DNA of 64,000 bases from Streptomyces qaidamensis (GCF_001611795.1 NZ_CP015098.1:1054001-1118000), one strand, 5' to 3'. Positions 40,230 to 50,014 are shown, counted from the stretch's first letter. A program made the numbers and translations. Notes: generated from the sequence alone by a model not told the origin.

Positions 40230-42665
40230 ATGGCACAGGGCACGGTCCAGGTGACGCACACCGGCACGTCGCGGTGGCGGCGCCGCACGGGTGAGTACGC
40301 ATCGCTCGCCGCCGCCCTGGAGGCCGCGGCCGACGGGGACGTCCTCACCGTCGCGCCCGGCACCTACCGGGAGAACCTCGTCCTGCAGCGCGCGGTGACC
40401 CTGCGCGGCCCCGAGGGCTCCCCCGGCTCCGTGCGGATCGCGCCGGTGGACGGCGTTCCGCTGACCGTGCGCGCCTCGGCGGTGGTGCAGGACCTCCATG
40501 TGGAGGGCCAGGACGCCGCCGCCCCTGCGGTGCTGGTGGAGGAGGGCACCCCGGAGCTGCGGGACGTGCGGGTCGTGACGCGGTCGGCGGCCGGGATCGA
40601 GGTGCGCGGCAGCGCCCGGCCCACGGTCCGGCGCTGTGCGGTCGACAACCCGGCGGGCATCGGCATCGCCGTACTCGACGGCGCGGGCGGGGTGTTCGAG
40701 GAGTGCGAGGTCGTCGCGGCCGGGCAAGCGGGCGTGGCGGTGCGCGGCGGCGCCCACCCCCGCCTTGAGCGCTGCCGGATCCACCACACCTCGGGCTCGG
40801 GTCTGTCGGCGACCGGGGAGAACTCCGCGCTGGAAGCGGTGGGCTGCGAGATCTACGAAGTGCGGGGCAGCGGTGTGCAGATCACCGGCCGCGCCACGGC
40901 GCACCTCACCGACTGCGACGTGCACCGCACGACGGCCGACGGAGTCACGCTCGATACGGACGCGGTGCTGACGCTCGCCGACTGCCGCATCCACGACATC
41001 CCGGAGAACGCGGTCGACCTGCGCTCCCGTTCCGTTCTCACGCTGACGCGCACCACGGTGCGGCAGTTCGGGCGCAACGGCCTGTCGGTGTGGGACCCGG
41101 GCACGCGGGTGGACGCCAACCAGTGCGAGATCTTCGACAGCACGGGCGACTACCCGGCGGTGTGGGTCAGCGACGGCGCCACCGCCGTCCTGGACTCCTG
41201 CCGGGTGCACGACGTGCCGGACGCGTTGTTCGTCCTCGACCGCGGCTCGCGCGCTGACGTCGTGGACAGCGACCTGTCGCAGGTACGCAACACGGCGGTG
41301 TCGGTGAGCGACGGCGCGACCGCGCAGCTCGACGACTGCCGGATCCGGGACGCGGCGACGGGCGCCTGGTTCCGCGACCACGGCAGCGGTGGCACGCTCA
41401 GCAACTGCACGGTGGACGGCACCCAGACCGGCGTGATCGTCACCAAGGGCGCCGACCCGACCGTGGAGCGCTGCACCATCGACTCGCCGGCGGAGGCGGG
41501 CGTCTACGTCTCGGCCGGCGGCCGCGGCAGCTTCCAGAACTGCCGGGTCACGGGCAGCGGCGGCTACGGCTTCCACGTGATCGACGGCAGCCGTACGACG
41601 CTGCGCAAGTGCCGCACGGAGCGGTGCGCGCGCGGGGGTTACGAGTTCGCGGACAGCGGCGCGGACGCCGCGTCCGGGGCGGGCCCGCTCGTCGAGGACT
41701 GCACGAGCGACGAGAGCGCCGGGCTGCGTGCGCCCACGGCGCCCGCGACGGTCGTGCAGACGGTGAGCCACTCCTCCGGCCTGCTGGGCGCGGTCCCGGG
41801 GCAGCGCACCGAGCCGGAGCCCCCGGCGCCGGTCGCCGAGCCCGGGCAGCCGGCCCGCACCTCCAAGGACGTCCTCGGTGAACTGGACGCGCTGGTGGGC
41901 CTGGAGAGCGTCAAGCGCGAGGTGCGCGCCCTCACCGACATGATCGAGGTCGGTCGGCGCCGGCAGCAGGCCGGTCTGAAGGCGGCCTCGGTCAAGCGGC
42001 ACCTGGTCTTCACCGGCTCCCCCGGCACCGGCAAGACGACGGTCGCGCGGCTCTACGGCGAGATCCTCGCCTCGCTCGGCGTGCTGGAGAAGGGCCACCT
42101 GGTCGAGGTGTCCCGGGTCGACCTGGTCGGCGAGCACATCGGCTCGACGGCGATCCGTACCCAGGAGGCTTTCGAGAAGGCGCGCGGCGGCGTGCTGTTC
42201 ATCGACGAGGCGTACGCGCTGTCCCCGGAGGACGCGGGCCGCGACTTCGGCAAGGAGGCCATCGACACGCTGGTGAAGCTGATGGAGGACCACCGGGACG
42301 CGGTCGTGGTGATCGTCGCGGGCTACACGGCCGAGATGGAGCGCTTCCTGTCGGTCAACCCGGGCGTGGCGTCCCGCTTCTCCCGGACCATCACCTTCAG
42401 CGACTACGGCCCCGAGGACCTGCTGCGGATCGTGGAGCAGCAGGCCGAGGAGCACGAGTACCGGCTGGCGCCGGGCGCGTCGGAGGCCCTGCGGAAGTAC
42501 TTCACGGTGCTGCCCAAGGGCCCGGCGTTCGGCAACGGCCGTACCGCACGGCAGACGTTCGAGGCCATGGTCGAGCGGCACGCGAGCCGGGTCGCCCAGC
42601 TTCCGGAGCCGAGCACGGACGACCTGACTCTGCTCTACGCCGAGGATCTGCCCGAGCTGCTCTGA
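40230..42665 (+). CDS. right-handed beta-helix / AAA+ ATPase (EccA/CbxX-like) fusion
   Basis: An 811-residue protein. Residues about 15-480 are right-handed parallel beta-helix repeats of about 23 residues (patterns such as GVAVRGGAHPRLERCRIHHT), the fold of pectate lyase-like proteins. A short Glu/Pro linker leads to a CbxX/CfqX-type AAA+ domain: DELDALVGLESVK, Walker A GSPGTGKTT, Walker B VLFIDEAYAL and sensor regions, ending near 811. The AAA+ half resembles EccA of type VII secretion and CbbX. There is no signal peptide, so the beta-helix is cytosolic. No esx or ecc genes are nearby. The gene stands alone with an ATG start. Confidence 0.9.
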   Translation: MAQGTVQVTHTGTSRWRRRTGEYASLAAALEAAADGDVLTVAPGTYRENLVLQRAVTLRGPEGSPGSVRIAPVDGVPLTVRASAVVQDLHVEGQDAAAPAVLVEEGTPELRDVRVVTRSAAGIEVRGSARPTVRRCAVDNPAGIGIAVLDGAGGVFEECEVVAAGQAGVAVRGGAHPRLERCRIHHTSGSGLSATGENSALEAVGCEIYEVRGSGVQITGRATAHLTDCDVHRTTADGVTLDTDAVLTLADCRIHDIPENAVDLRSRSVLTLTRTTVRQFGRNGLSVWDPGTRVDANQCEIFDSTGDYPAVWVSDGATAVLDSCRVHDVPDALFVLDRGSRADVVDSDLSQVRNTAVSVSDGATAQLDDCRIRDAATGAWFRDHGSGGTLSNCTVDGTQTGVIVTKGADPTVERCTIDSPAEAGVYVSAGGRGSFQNCRVTGSGGYGFHVIDGSRTTLRKCRTERCARGGYEFADSGADAASGAGPLVEDCTSDESAGLRAPTAPATVVQTVSHSSGLLGAVPGQRTEPEPPAPVAEPGQPARTSKDVLGELDALVGLESVKREVRALTDMIEVGRRRQQAGLKAASVKRHLVFTGSPGTGKTTVARLYGEILASLGVLEKGHLVEVSRVDLVGEHIGSTAIRTQEAFEKARGGVLFIDEAYALSPEDAGRDFGKEAIDTLVKLMEDHRDAVVVIVAGYTAEMERFLSVNPGVASRFSRTITFSDYGPEDLLRIVEQQAEEHEYRLAPGASEALRKYFTVLPKGPAFGNGRTARQTFEAMVERHASRVAQLPEPSTDDLTLLYAEDLPELL

Positions 42666-42673
42666 GGATCCGG

Positions 42674-45028
42674 CTACGCGGCGGGCGGCTCGGGCCGGTT
42701 GCGCGGCGAAGGCACCTCCCCGGCCGCCGGGTCCTCCGGCCGCAGCCGCGCCAGCAGCTTGCGGCGTTCCTCGGCGAAGACCGGATCGGCCTGGTAGTCG
42801 GAGTGACCGAGGATCGGCGCGGGCAGCGGCAGGAGATCGGTACGGCCGTAGGCGAGGGGGTCCATCAGGGGGGCGTGGTCGACCTGGGCGCCGGGCAGGC
42901 GCATCGGGCCGCCGATGGGGTCGGTGAGCCGGTGGAGGTTGCGCCAGCAGTCGACGTCCCGGTGCAGGGAGCTGAGCGCGGCGGGTCCGAAGTGTGCCGG
43001 GAACCAGCGGCCGTAGAGGCGCTCCAGTGGGGAGCCGTAGGTCAGCAGCGCGACGCGTTTGCGGGCGGACGGGGCGAGTTGCCAGGCCGCGGCGGCGGCG
43101 AGGACGCTGCCCTGCGAGTGCCCGGAGATCACCAGCCGTCCGCCGGTGGCGCGGGTCCAGGTGGCCATCCGCCAGGTCAGGTCGGGTACCGCGCGCTCGG
43201 CGTAGCAGGGCGGGGCGAAGGGGTGGGAGGCGCGTGGCCAGAAGGTGCCGACGTCCCACAGGATGCCGATGGTGCGGCGGGCCGAGGCGTCCTTGTAGGC
43301 GCGCCGGCCCCAGGTGACGAAGAGCAGGAAGCCGAGGCCGATCAGCCAGGAACCGAGGGCCTGGGAGGTCTCGGCGGCGCCGTGGACGACGGGGTAGGCG
43401 CCCTGCGCGGCCTCGCCGGGGGTCTCGTCGGTGGTGAGGGCGCCCACGAGGGCTCCGGCGCCGAGCAGCAGGGTGACGCCGGAGGTGACGGCGACGATGC
43501 GGGGTCCCCGGTCGGTGAGCGCGGCCATCGCCCGTGTGTAGGCGATACGGCGGGTGCGGGCGGGGTCGAGGTCCTCGTCCGGGTAGTCGAGTGCCACGGC
43601 GGCGCGCTCGGCGCGGGCGAGTTGCCAGGCGCGGTGGGCCAGCCAGCCGATGAGCCCGAGCAGCACGACGATCAGCGGCGGGATCACCGACGCCTGCCAG
43701 GTCAGCAGCACCGGCGGCCCCTTGATCGACGCTCCCGTCCCGTCCAGCCAGTCGGACACGCGCTGGGACACGCCGCCGGACATGACGCCGCCGAGCGCGC
43801 AGGCCAGCATCGCCACGGCCGGTCCGCCCAGGCCCCGCAGCACCGCCCGCCGGTCGGGGTCGGTACGGTGCAGGACGTGGGCGACGACGCCGAGGACGAT
43901 CACCAGCAGGCCCTGGACCAGGGCGATCCCGCCGAAGGTCGCATCACCCGGCAGCCGGCCTTCCGACGTCCACCCCGGGCGCTCCCATCCGGCGTACAGC
44001 AGGGCGAGCGCGAGCAGGACGAGCGCGACGAGCGGCAGGCGTCGTACGAAACGCTCGTCGAGTTTCCGGTCCAGCCGTCGCTCGCTGCGGCCGCGGCGGC
44101 ACACCACCCACACCACGGCGACCGCGCAGGCCGCGAGGGCCGCCTCCAGGACCAGGCCCAGGACGTCGAGTACGGCGGGGCCGCCGGGGCGCCGGTCGAA
44201 GCGGGCGGCGGCGCTGCCGACCGCGGCGGCGACCGTGATCAGGCCGGCGGCGGTGTGCGCGGCGCGCAGCCGGGCCACCAGCCGGCGCCCGTACCAGAAC
44301 CCGGGCCGGCCGAGTGCGGTCGGGCCGCCGCCGCCTTCGGGCTCGGGGGCCCGTTCGACAGGCTGCTGGGACTCGTAGTCGCTCCACGTGCGCCGGGACA
44401 GGTACCAGAGCAGGACGGTCAGGGCGGTGGGCACGACGGCGGCGAGGGCGAGCCTGCGGCCGGGGGCGCTCCACCAGCCGCCGTCCGAGACGGTGGGCGA
44501 GAGGAAGCCCAGCCAGGTGTGGCGGTCGGCGCAGGCGGTGGTGCCCGCGCACTGCCAGGCCGCCAGGTCGAGGGCGACCTCGCAGGCGGCCGCGACGAGC
44601 AGCACCGTCAGCGTGAGCGCCACGAGCCGTAGCAGGAGGCCGTAGAGGCGTACGGTGCGGCGGCGGCCGTGGGCGGAGGGGCGCATCCAGTGGGCGAGGT
44701 TGACGACCATGAACGGCAGCAGCAACAGCCACAGGGCGCGGGTGCCGTCGCCGGAGGTGAGGTTGCACCAGACGTAGGCCTCGGGCACCGGCCCTTCACG
44801 GCGGCGGTCGTCGGGGGTGTGCTCGGCGTCGACGTCGTCGGCGCGCCGGAAGACGGCCGCCGTGTCGTCGCCGGTGATGCGTACCGTCCGCGGATCGTTG
44901 AGCATCTCCTGCGGCGTGGTGCCGCCCACGCCGTGGACCAGGAGTTCCAGGGCGGTCCCGGGCTCGCCGGGCCGCGTGGCGGGACCGTCGGGCCCGCCGG
45001 TCGACGCATGTTCCTGCGCACGTTCCAC
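42674..45028 (-). CDS. large membrane protein with alpha/beta-hydrolase motif
   Basis: A 784-residue protein. Near the N-terminus (residues 25-35), LELLVHGVGGTTP resembles an oxyanion-hole region. Ten or so hydrophobic segments follow between about residues 100 and 590. A C-terminal soluble part contains LVISGHSQGSVLAAAAA, a G-H-S-x-G nucleophile elbow. This split hydrolase, interrupted by membrane helices, is seen in Streptomyces proteins annotated as lipase-like. The start is set at GTG 45028 because a GGGGGAAG ribosome binding site precedes it. Substrate is unknown. It is convergent with the beta-helix/AAA+ gene, with 8 bp between the genes. Confidence 0.8.
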   Translation of the reverse strand: MERAQEHASTGGPDGPATRPGEPGTALELLVHGVGGTTPQEMLNDPRTVRITGDDTAAVFRRADDVDAEHTPDDRRREGPVPEAYVWCNLTSGDGTRALWLLLLPFMVVNLAHWMRPSAHGRRRTVRLYGLLLRLVALTLTVLLVAAACEVALDLAAWQCAGTTACADRHTWLGFLSPTVSDGGWWSAPGRRLALAAVVPTALTVLLWYLSRRTWSDYESQQPVERAPEPEGGGGPTALGRPGFWYGRRLVARLRAAHTAAGLITVAAAVGSAAARFDRRPGGPAVLDVLGLVLEAALAACAVAVVWVVCRRGRSERRLDRKLDERFVRRLPLVALVLLALALLYAGWERPGWTSEGRLPGDATFGGIALVQGLLVIVLGVVAHVLHRTDPDRRAVLRGLGGPAVAMLACALGGVMSGGVSQRVSDWLDGTGASIKGPPVLLTWQASVIPPLIVVLLGLIGWLAHRAWQLARAERAAVALDYPDEDLDPARTRRIAYTRAMAALTDRGPRIVAVTSGVTLLLGAGALVGALTTDETPGEAAQGAYPVVHGAAETSQALGSWLIGLGFLLFVTWGRRAYKDASARRTIGILWDVGTFWPRASHPFAPPCYAERAVPDLTWRMATWTRATGGRLVISGHSQGSVLAAAAAWQLAPSARKRVALLTYGSPLERLYGRWFPAHFGPAALSSLHRDVDCWRNLHRLTDPIGGPMRLPGAQVDHAPLMDPLAYGRTDLLPLPAPILGHSDYQADPVFAEERRKLLARLRPEDPAAGEVPSPRNRPEPPAA

Positions 45029-45317
45029 TGCTTCGCACTTCCCCCGTGACACGCCGTCGGCTCTGTCCGTGCGGGCACAGGATCTCCACTTCCGCGGCGT
45101 CGCACACCTCCTGTCACGGAATCTCCCCGATCCGTGATGAACCGTTGTGAGGGCTGAGCCACCGGTGGCATGCGCGCGACGAGTGGGCGTGGTGGCGCTC
45201 TCCGCTCCGCGACATGCGAGGATGGGGCGTCCTCGCACCGCAGCCCGGGAGAATGTCCTAGTCGGAGCCGGTGCGGGGGGTGTCGGACGGCATTGAGGCG
45301 AAAGGACCGGAGCGTAC

Positions 45318-46148
45318 GTGAGCGAGAATCAGAACCTCCTCGCGGAGCAGCGGCGATCCCTGATCCTCGACGAGGTTCGCCGCCGGGGCGGTGTCCGGGT
45401 CAACGAGCTGACCCGCAAGCTCGGCGTGTCGGACATGACGGTCCGCCGTGACCTCGACGCGCTCGCCCGCCAGGGCGTGCTGGAGAAGGTGCACGGCGGC
45501 GCGGTCCCGGTGGTCGAGGCGAGCACGCACGAACCGGGCTTCGAGGCCAAGTCCGGCCTGGAGCTGACCGCCAAGGAGGACATCGCACGCGCCGCGGCCA
45601 AGCTGGTCGCCCCTGGCGCGGCGATCGCCCTGTCGGGCGGTACGACGACCTTCGCGCTGGCGCACCAGCTGCTGGACGTCCCGGACCTCACGGTGGTCAC
45701 CAATTCGGTGCGCGTCGCCGATGTGTTCCACGCGGCGCAGCGCACCTCGGGTCCGCGGCAGGGCGCGGCCACGGTCGTGCTGACGGGCGGGGTGCGCACG
45801 CCCTCCGACTCCCTGGTGGGGCCGGTGGCCGACCAGGCGATCGCGGCGCTCCACTTCGACCTGCTGTTCCTCGGGGTGCACGGCATATCGGTCGAGGCCG
45901 GTCTGTCGACGCCGAACCTCGCGGAGGCCGAGACGAACCGGCGGCTCGTGCAGTCGGCCCGCCGCGTGGTCGTGGTCGCGGACCACACCAAGTGGGGCAA
46001 GGTGGGGCTGAGTTCGTTCGCCTCGCTGGAGCGGATCGACACGCTCGTGACGGACGCCGGTCTGCCCGACGACGCGCGCGGGGTCGTCGCGGAGCATCTG
46101 CGGCGGCTGGTGGTGGCCGGGGAGCCCGAGGACGGCGCAGACATCTGA
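45318..46148 (+). CDS. DeoR/GlpR-family transcriptional regulator
   Basis: A 276-residue repressor. The N-terminal helix-turn-helix contains RRGGVRVNELTRKLGVSDMTVRRDLDAL, the DeoR signature. The C-terminal effector domain begins with ALSGGTTTFALAHQL (sugar-phosphate binding) and includes FLGVHGISVEAGLSTPN. The start is a GTG behind AAAGGACCGGAG. No sugar gene is adjacent, since the next gene is a small SRPBCC protein, so the regulon is not obvious. It is distinct from the DeoR protein at 58844-59623. Confidence 0.93.
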   Translation: MSENQNLLAEQRRSLILDEVRRRGGVRVNELTRKLGVSDMTVRRDLDALARQGVLEKVHGGAVPVVEASTHEPGFEAKSGLELTAKEDIARAAAKLVAPGAAIALSGGTTTFALAHQLLDVPDLTVVTNSVRVADVFHAAQRTSGPRQGAATVVLTGGVRTPSDSLVGPVADQAIAALHFDLLFLGVHGISVEAGLSTPNLAEAETNRRLVQSARRVVVVADHTKWGKVGLSSFASLERIDTLVTDAGLPDDARGVVAEHLRRLVVAGEPEDGADI

Positions 46149-46211
46149 CGGCGGCTCAGCTAGGGTGGCGCATCCGGTCATCGCCCGCTCCCTTCCAGGA
46201 GGGCCCCGCCC

Positions 46212-46679
46212 ATGCCCCGTCGACTGCGCCCGGTGGAACCCGACTTCGTGGCGACGGCTCCCGTCCGGCATGTCTTCGAGCGGGACATGGCCGCTCCGCC
46301 GGAGGCGGTGTACGGCGCCCTGGAGGATGTGCCCGGCTGGGCCGAGTGGTTCGCTCAGGTGTCGGCCGCCCGCCCGGTCGGCGCCGGCGCGGGACGGGAC
46401 ATCACACTCACCGGTGGCATCCGGTTCCGCGAGACGGTCATCGCGGCGAAGGGACCCGAGCTGTACGCCTACCGCGTGGACGTCACCAATCTGCCGGGCG
46501 TGCGGGCGATAGCCGAGGAGTGGCGGCTCACGCCGGCCGGCGGCGGTACCCGGGTGCGGTGGACCTTCGCCACCGACGGGACCGCTGCGTACCGGCTGGC
46601 CGTGAAGGTGGCGCGCGGAGGCCAGGCGCGCGCGTTCCGGGACGCCGTGCGGGCGCTGGACCGGCGACTGAACGCCTGA
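46212..46679 (+). CDS. SRPBCC (START-like) family protein
   Basis: A 155-residue polyketide-cyclase/START-like protein: RHVFERDMAAPPEAVYGALEDVPGWAEWF opens the helix-grip fold and EEWRLTPAGGGTRVRWTF forms later strands. It probably binds a hydrophobic ligand. No catalytic residues can be assigned. It follows the DeoR gene by 63 bp and faces the desulfhydrase gene, with an inverted repeat spanning both stop codons. Confidence 0.85.
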   Translation: MPRRLRPVEPDFVATAPVRHVFERDMAAPPEAVYGALEDVPGWAEWFAQVSAARPVGAGAGRDITLTGGIRFRETVIAAKGPELYAYRVDVTNLPGVRAIAEEWRLTPAGGGTRVRWTFATDGTAAYRLAVKVARGGQARAFRDAVRALDRRLNA

Positions 46680-46694
46680 GACCCGGGGGCTCAG
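46676..46694. terminator. inverted repeat across convergent stop codons
   Basis: A 19-bp imperfect palindrome (CTGAG, then ACCCGGGGG, then CTCAG) covers the stop codons of both convergent genes. The stem has five outer pairs and a CCC/GGG inner pairing, and there is no T-tract. It is a plausible bidirectional terminator by position. Confidence 0.4.
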
Positions 46695-47815
46695 TGCGGC
46701 CAGACGCCCGTCCTCAGCAGTGAGTCGATCGCGGCCGTGTACGGCTGGATGTCCAGCCCCTGGGCGGCCAGCCAGGCGTCCGAGTAGTACTTGTCGAGAT
46801 ACCGGTCGCCCGGGTCGCACAGCAGGGTCACGACGCTGCCCTGCCGGCCCTCGGACACCATCTCCGCGACGATCTTCAGCGCGCTCCACAGGCCCGTGCC
46901 GGTGGAGCCGCCGGCCTTGCGGCCGATGGCGCGTTCCAGGGCCCGTACGGCGGCGACACTGGCCGCGTCGGGCACTTTCATCATCCGGTCGATCGCGCCG
47001 GGCACGAAGCTCGGTTCCATGCGGGGCCGGCCGATGCCCTCGATACGGGAGCCGCAGTCGCAGGTGACGTCCGGATCGCCGGTGGTCCAGCCCTCGAAGA
47101 AGCACGAGTTCTCGGGGTCGGCCACGCAGACGCGGGTGTCGTACTGCATGTAGTGGACGTAGCGCGCGAGGGTCGCGGAGGTGCCGCCGGTGCCCGCGGT
47201 GGCGACGATCCACGCCGGCTCGGGGAACCGCTCCAGGCGCAGCTGGCGGAAGATGGACTCCGCGATGTTGTTGTTCCCGCGCCAGTCCGTGGCCCGTTCG
47301 GCGTAGGTGAACTGGTCCATGTAGTGGCCGCCGGTCTCGGCCGCGAGGCGGGCGGACTCCTCGTACATCGTGCGGGGGTCGTCGACGAAGTGACATCGGC
47401 CGGAGTGGAACTCGATGAGGCGGATCTTCTCGGCGCTCGTCGTGCGCGGCATGACGGCGATGAAGGGCACGCCGATCAGCTTCGCGAAGTACGCCTCGGA
47501 GACGGCGGTCGAGCCGCTGGAGGCCTCGATGACGGGTCGGTCCGGCCGGATCCAGCCGTTGCACAGGCCGTACAGGAAGAGGGAGCGGGCGAGCCGGTGC
47601 TTGAGGCTGCCGGTGGGGTGGGTGGACTCGTCCTTCAGGTACAGGTCGATGCCCCACCGCTGGGGCAGAGGGAACTGCAGCAGGTGCGTGTCGGCCGAGC
47701 GGTTGGCGTCCGCCTGGACCCTGCGGACGGCCTCTTTGAGCCACGCCCGGTAGTCGGTGTCACTGTGGTCGACGTCGAGGGTCACACCGGTCCGGGTCTG
47801 CTGGGGGGTACTCAC
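46691..47815 (-). CDS. PLP-dependent cysteine desulfhydrase/cysteine synthase-like (Cds1-like)
   Basis: A 374-residue fold-type II PLP enzyme. The cofactor Lys lies in [11 protein letters not shown], the substrate loop is [11 protein letters not shown], and the phosphate-binding glycines are in [37 protein letters not shown] and a long C-terminal tail match mycobacterial Cds1 (Rv3684), which releases H2S, pyruvate and ammonia from L-cysteine, better than CysK/CysM. The start is a GTG at 47815 with a GGGGGGCTCC-like region upstream on its strand. It is transcribed alone. Confidence 0.87.
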   Translation of the reverse strand: MSTPQQTRTGVTLDVDHSDTDYRAWLKEAVRRVQADANRSADTHLLQFPLPQRWGIDLYLKDESTHPTGSLKHRLARSLFLYGLCNGWIRPDRPVIEASSGSTAVSEAYFAKLIGVPFIAVMPRTTSAEKIRLIEFHSGRCHFVDDPRTMYEESARLAAETGGHYMDQFTYAERATDWRGNNNIAESIFRQLRLERFPEPAWIVATAGTGGTSATLARYVHYMQYDTRVCVADPENSCFFEGWTTGDPDVTCDCGSRIEGIGRPRMEPSFVPGAIDRMMKVPDAASVAAVRALERAIGRKAGGSTGTGLWSALKIVAEMVSEGRQGSVVTLLCDPGDRYLDKYYSDAWLAAQGLDIQPYTAAIDSLLRTGVWPH

Positions 47816-48308
47816 GGGGGGCTCCTAACGCTGCGCGCCGGCAAGGGGGGGCGCACGGCCGGCACACCGATCATAAGCACCTTGCGACCGCTCCTCACCT
47901 GCATAAACGCATCTTTGAGCCCCCCAAAGCGCCCCCAGGGGCAGGGCCCGGGGCAAGGGGGCGCGCGGTCCAGGGAGCGCATGGGCGAGTGTGCTGCGGG
48001 CGCCCCCGGAGAGGGGAGCGCGGGCACTGGTGCTCGATGCCGGGCGGGGGCAGACTGCTCGGCGGGACCAAGGCCCCGGACGGGGTGAGCACAGGGTACG
48101 ACCGCCTCCCGGGGCAGGCTTCGGGCACGGGCACCACCCTTGGCCGGCGGGCCACACCGCACGGCCGGGCCGGGTCCGGACCGGGCGGGCGCACCGCCCC
48201 GGAGGGGACCCTTCGTCCGGACGGGGCACACTGGATCAGGACACGAGCCCGTACCGGGCACCGCGCGGAGCGGGCCGGTACACCGACGCGCACTAGGGGG
48301 CGGGTGGC
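47816..48308. other. gene-free, extremely GC-rich stretch
   Basis: About 490 bp without a supportable gene. It includes the promoter region of the desulfhydrase gene near 47860-47920, where A+T rises and a TGCATAAACGCA element occurs. It also holds long G- or C-runs further right. Open frames here have Pro/Gly/Arg-rich translations typical of chance reading in GC-rich DNA. Confidence 0.6.
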
Positions 48309-48632
48309 ATGGGAGAGCCGGAGTTCAGGGCCACGGGCGTGCGGATCGGAAAGCGGCTGCGTTCGCTCACCCGGGCCGGGCAGGTCCGGATCAGCGACGG
48401 CCGGCTCCAACTGCTGACCAGCTACGGCAGTGAGATCGACAGCGCGCCGGTGCAGGCCGTGCGCGCCTCCAAGCCCTGGTTCGGCCCCGATGACCGGGCC
48501 ACGGCGGATTTCAACGGCCAGCGGTACCTGCTCACCCTGGGCGACCACGACCCTGCCCCGGGGGAGCCGGGCCCGCCGGCCGCGCGGCGCTTCATCGAAG
48601 CCGTGCGCAGGGCAGCGGGGCGTGGCGACTGA
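48309..48632 (+). CDS. small hypothetical protein
   Basis: A 107-residue soluble protein with an ATG start. The central part looks like a small beta domain (RLRSLTRAGQVRISDGRLQL, LLTSYGSEIDSAPV, ADFNGQRYLLTLGDHDP) followed by a short helix (ARRFIEAVRRAAG). It lies 183 bp before the ATPase-domain gene in the same direction. No function is recognised; such proteins recur in Streptomyces genomes. Confidence 0.7.
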   Translation: MGEPEFRATGVRIGKRLRSLTRAGQVRISDGRLQLLTSYGSEIDSAPVQAVRASKPWFGPDDRATADFNGQRYLLTLGDHDPAPGEPGPPAARRFIEAVRRAAGRGD

Positions 48633-48815
48633 GATGTCCGCGAGTTGCGGTACTTCATCCCCTGCGCCACTCTGGTCTCACGTCACTCTGGGTTTACCGG
48701 CGATAACGCTGCGAACCAGCCCGCCGGCCACGACAGCAGGCGGCAGTGTCACGCAGGCGCCCTGCTGGATCCGAACTCCGTGTTCTTCCGGACCTCACGT
48801 CGGGGAGTCGCAGCC

Positions 48816-49349
48816 GTGATCAGCTACCCAAGCAGGCACTGCACGGTGGAGCTCCAAGCCCTGCCGTCGCGGATCGGCCAGGTCCGCAGAATCGTATCTG
48901 CGCAATTGCGCTACTGGCATCTGGATCCCCTGATCGACCGGGCCTCGCTCGGCGTGACGGAGCTGTTGTCCAACGTCCACCGCCATGCCCAGCCCGACAA
49001 GACGTGCACCGTGGAGATGGAGCTGCTGCTCGACCGGCTCACCGTCTCGGTGCGCGACGGCGACCCTCGGATGCCCGTGGTCGACGACGCCGAACCGCTG
49101 GCGACCTGCGGGCGCGGGCTCGCGATGGTGGCCGCCATGAGCGAGAGCTGGGGCGTCCGGCCGGACGGCGAGTCCGGCAAGGTCGTGTGGTTCACCCTGC
49201 CCACGTCCGCCCCGGCGGTTGCGGCGCCGTCGCTCCACGCGCGGCGCACGGTCCTGGACAAGCCCGCGCGCCGGTTCGCCGAGGTCGGGGCTTCCACCGA
49301 CGGGCTCCGGCCCGACCATGCTCCCGCCCGGTCCGCCGTTGCCGGTTGA
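48816..49349 (+). CDS. HATPase_c (anti-sigma-factor kinase-like) regulatory protein
   Basis: A 177-residue GHKL-type ATPase domain protein of the RsbW/SpoIIAB-like group abundant in Streptomyces. The N-box is TELLSNVHRHA (about residues 50-60), the G1 region is VSVRDGDPRMP and the G2-like region is GRGLAMVAAMS. The C-terminal ~45 residues are a basic tail outside the domain. The GTG at 48816 follows CGGGGAG by eight bases. Such proteins bind or phosphorylate anti-sigma antagonists; no partner gene is adjacent. Confidence 0.85.
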   Translation: MISYPSRHCTVELQALPSRIGQVRRIVSAQLRYWHLDPLIDRASLGVTELLSNVHRHAQPDKTCTVEMELLLDRLTVSVRDGDPRMPVVDDAEPLATCGRGLAMVAAMSESWGVRPDGESGKVVWFTLPTSAPAVAAPSLHARRTVLDKPARRFAEVGASTDGLRPDHAPARSAVAG

Positions 49350-49548
49350 CCGGGCGGTGACCACCGTCCCCTCGGGGGCCTCGGGGGCGTTCACCGCAGG
49401 GGCCGCCCCGGGGGCGCACGTCACCCCGTGGCGATCGCCCGGAGCACGCTCGGGTCCGGCGCGCGCCGGACCGGAAGCGGCACAGCGAGGGCGCCGGCCG
49501 CGACTCCCCCACGGCCTCGACGACCAGGGCCGTGCGTCGCGGCGGTCA

Positions 49549-49836
49549 TCATTGCGCCACACCTCCCTCGCGGCCGAACTCCTCGTTCAGTACGGACAGT
49601 CGGCGCCAGTACTCGTCCTCGTCGATCTCGCCGGAGGCGAAGCGGCGGCCGAGTACGGCGATGGGCGAGTCGTCCCTGGCGGCCCACTGCCGCCGGGGAC
49701 CGCCGCGGCGGCCACGCCACACGGAGCGGCGCAGCAGCACGACGCCGCCGCCGATCACCAGCGCCCAGATCACCGGGAAGAGCAGGATCCACGGGCCTGG
49801 CCCGCCGCCGTCGCCGAAGTTCGCCAGGGTCTGCAT
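49549..49836 (-). CDS. SHOCT-domain membrane protein
   Basis: A 95-residue protein with one membrane helix (about residues 14-36: WILLFPVIWALVIGGGVVLL), a basic loop, and a C-terminal SHOCT domain (PIAVLGRRFASGEIDEDEYWRRLSVLNEEF). The ATG at 49836 has a GGGAG ribosome binding site. SHOCT is a short oligomerisation domain, and the protein probably assembles at the cytoplasmic membrane. It is divergent from the TetR gene. Confidence 0.88.
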   Translation of the reverse strand: MQTLANFGDGGGPGPWILLFPVIWALVIGGGVVLLRRSVWRGRRGGPRRQWAARDDSPIAVLGRRFASGEIDEDEYWRRLSVLNEEFGREGGVAQ

Positions 49837-49992
49837 GTCGTCCGACTCCCTTGATCGCCCGATGGCTTGTGTCGCTTTCGAGAGTCCCCCGGCAGGGGCC
49901 CCGGGTCGTCGCACGGCCGGCGACACCGTCCGTACCCCGTGGGGAGTAGAGGGGCGGATCTCCATCGCGCCGCGCTGCTCGACTTCTGTAAC

Positions 49993-50009
49993 TACTGGTA
50001 TGTACAGTA
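49993..50009. promoter_or_regulatory. putative TetR operator
   Basis: A 17-bp inverted repeat, TACTG-N7-CAGTA, lies 6 bp upstream of the TetR start codon, in the promoter position. This placement is typical of self-repressing TetR-family genes. Confidence 0.55.
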
Positions 50010-50014
50010 CGGGC

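Noticed and set aside
40197..43259. A 1020-codon open frame on the minus strand opposite the beta-helix/AAA+ gene
   Set aside because: Arg/His/Gly/Ala-rich translation without any family motif, mirrored against a gene with clear domains. A typical antisense shadow in GC-rich DNA.
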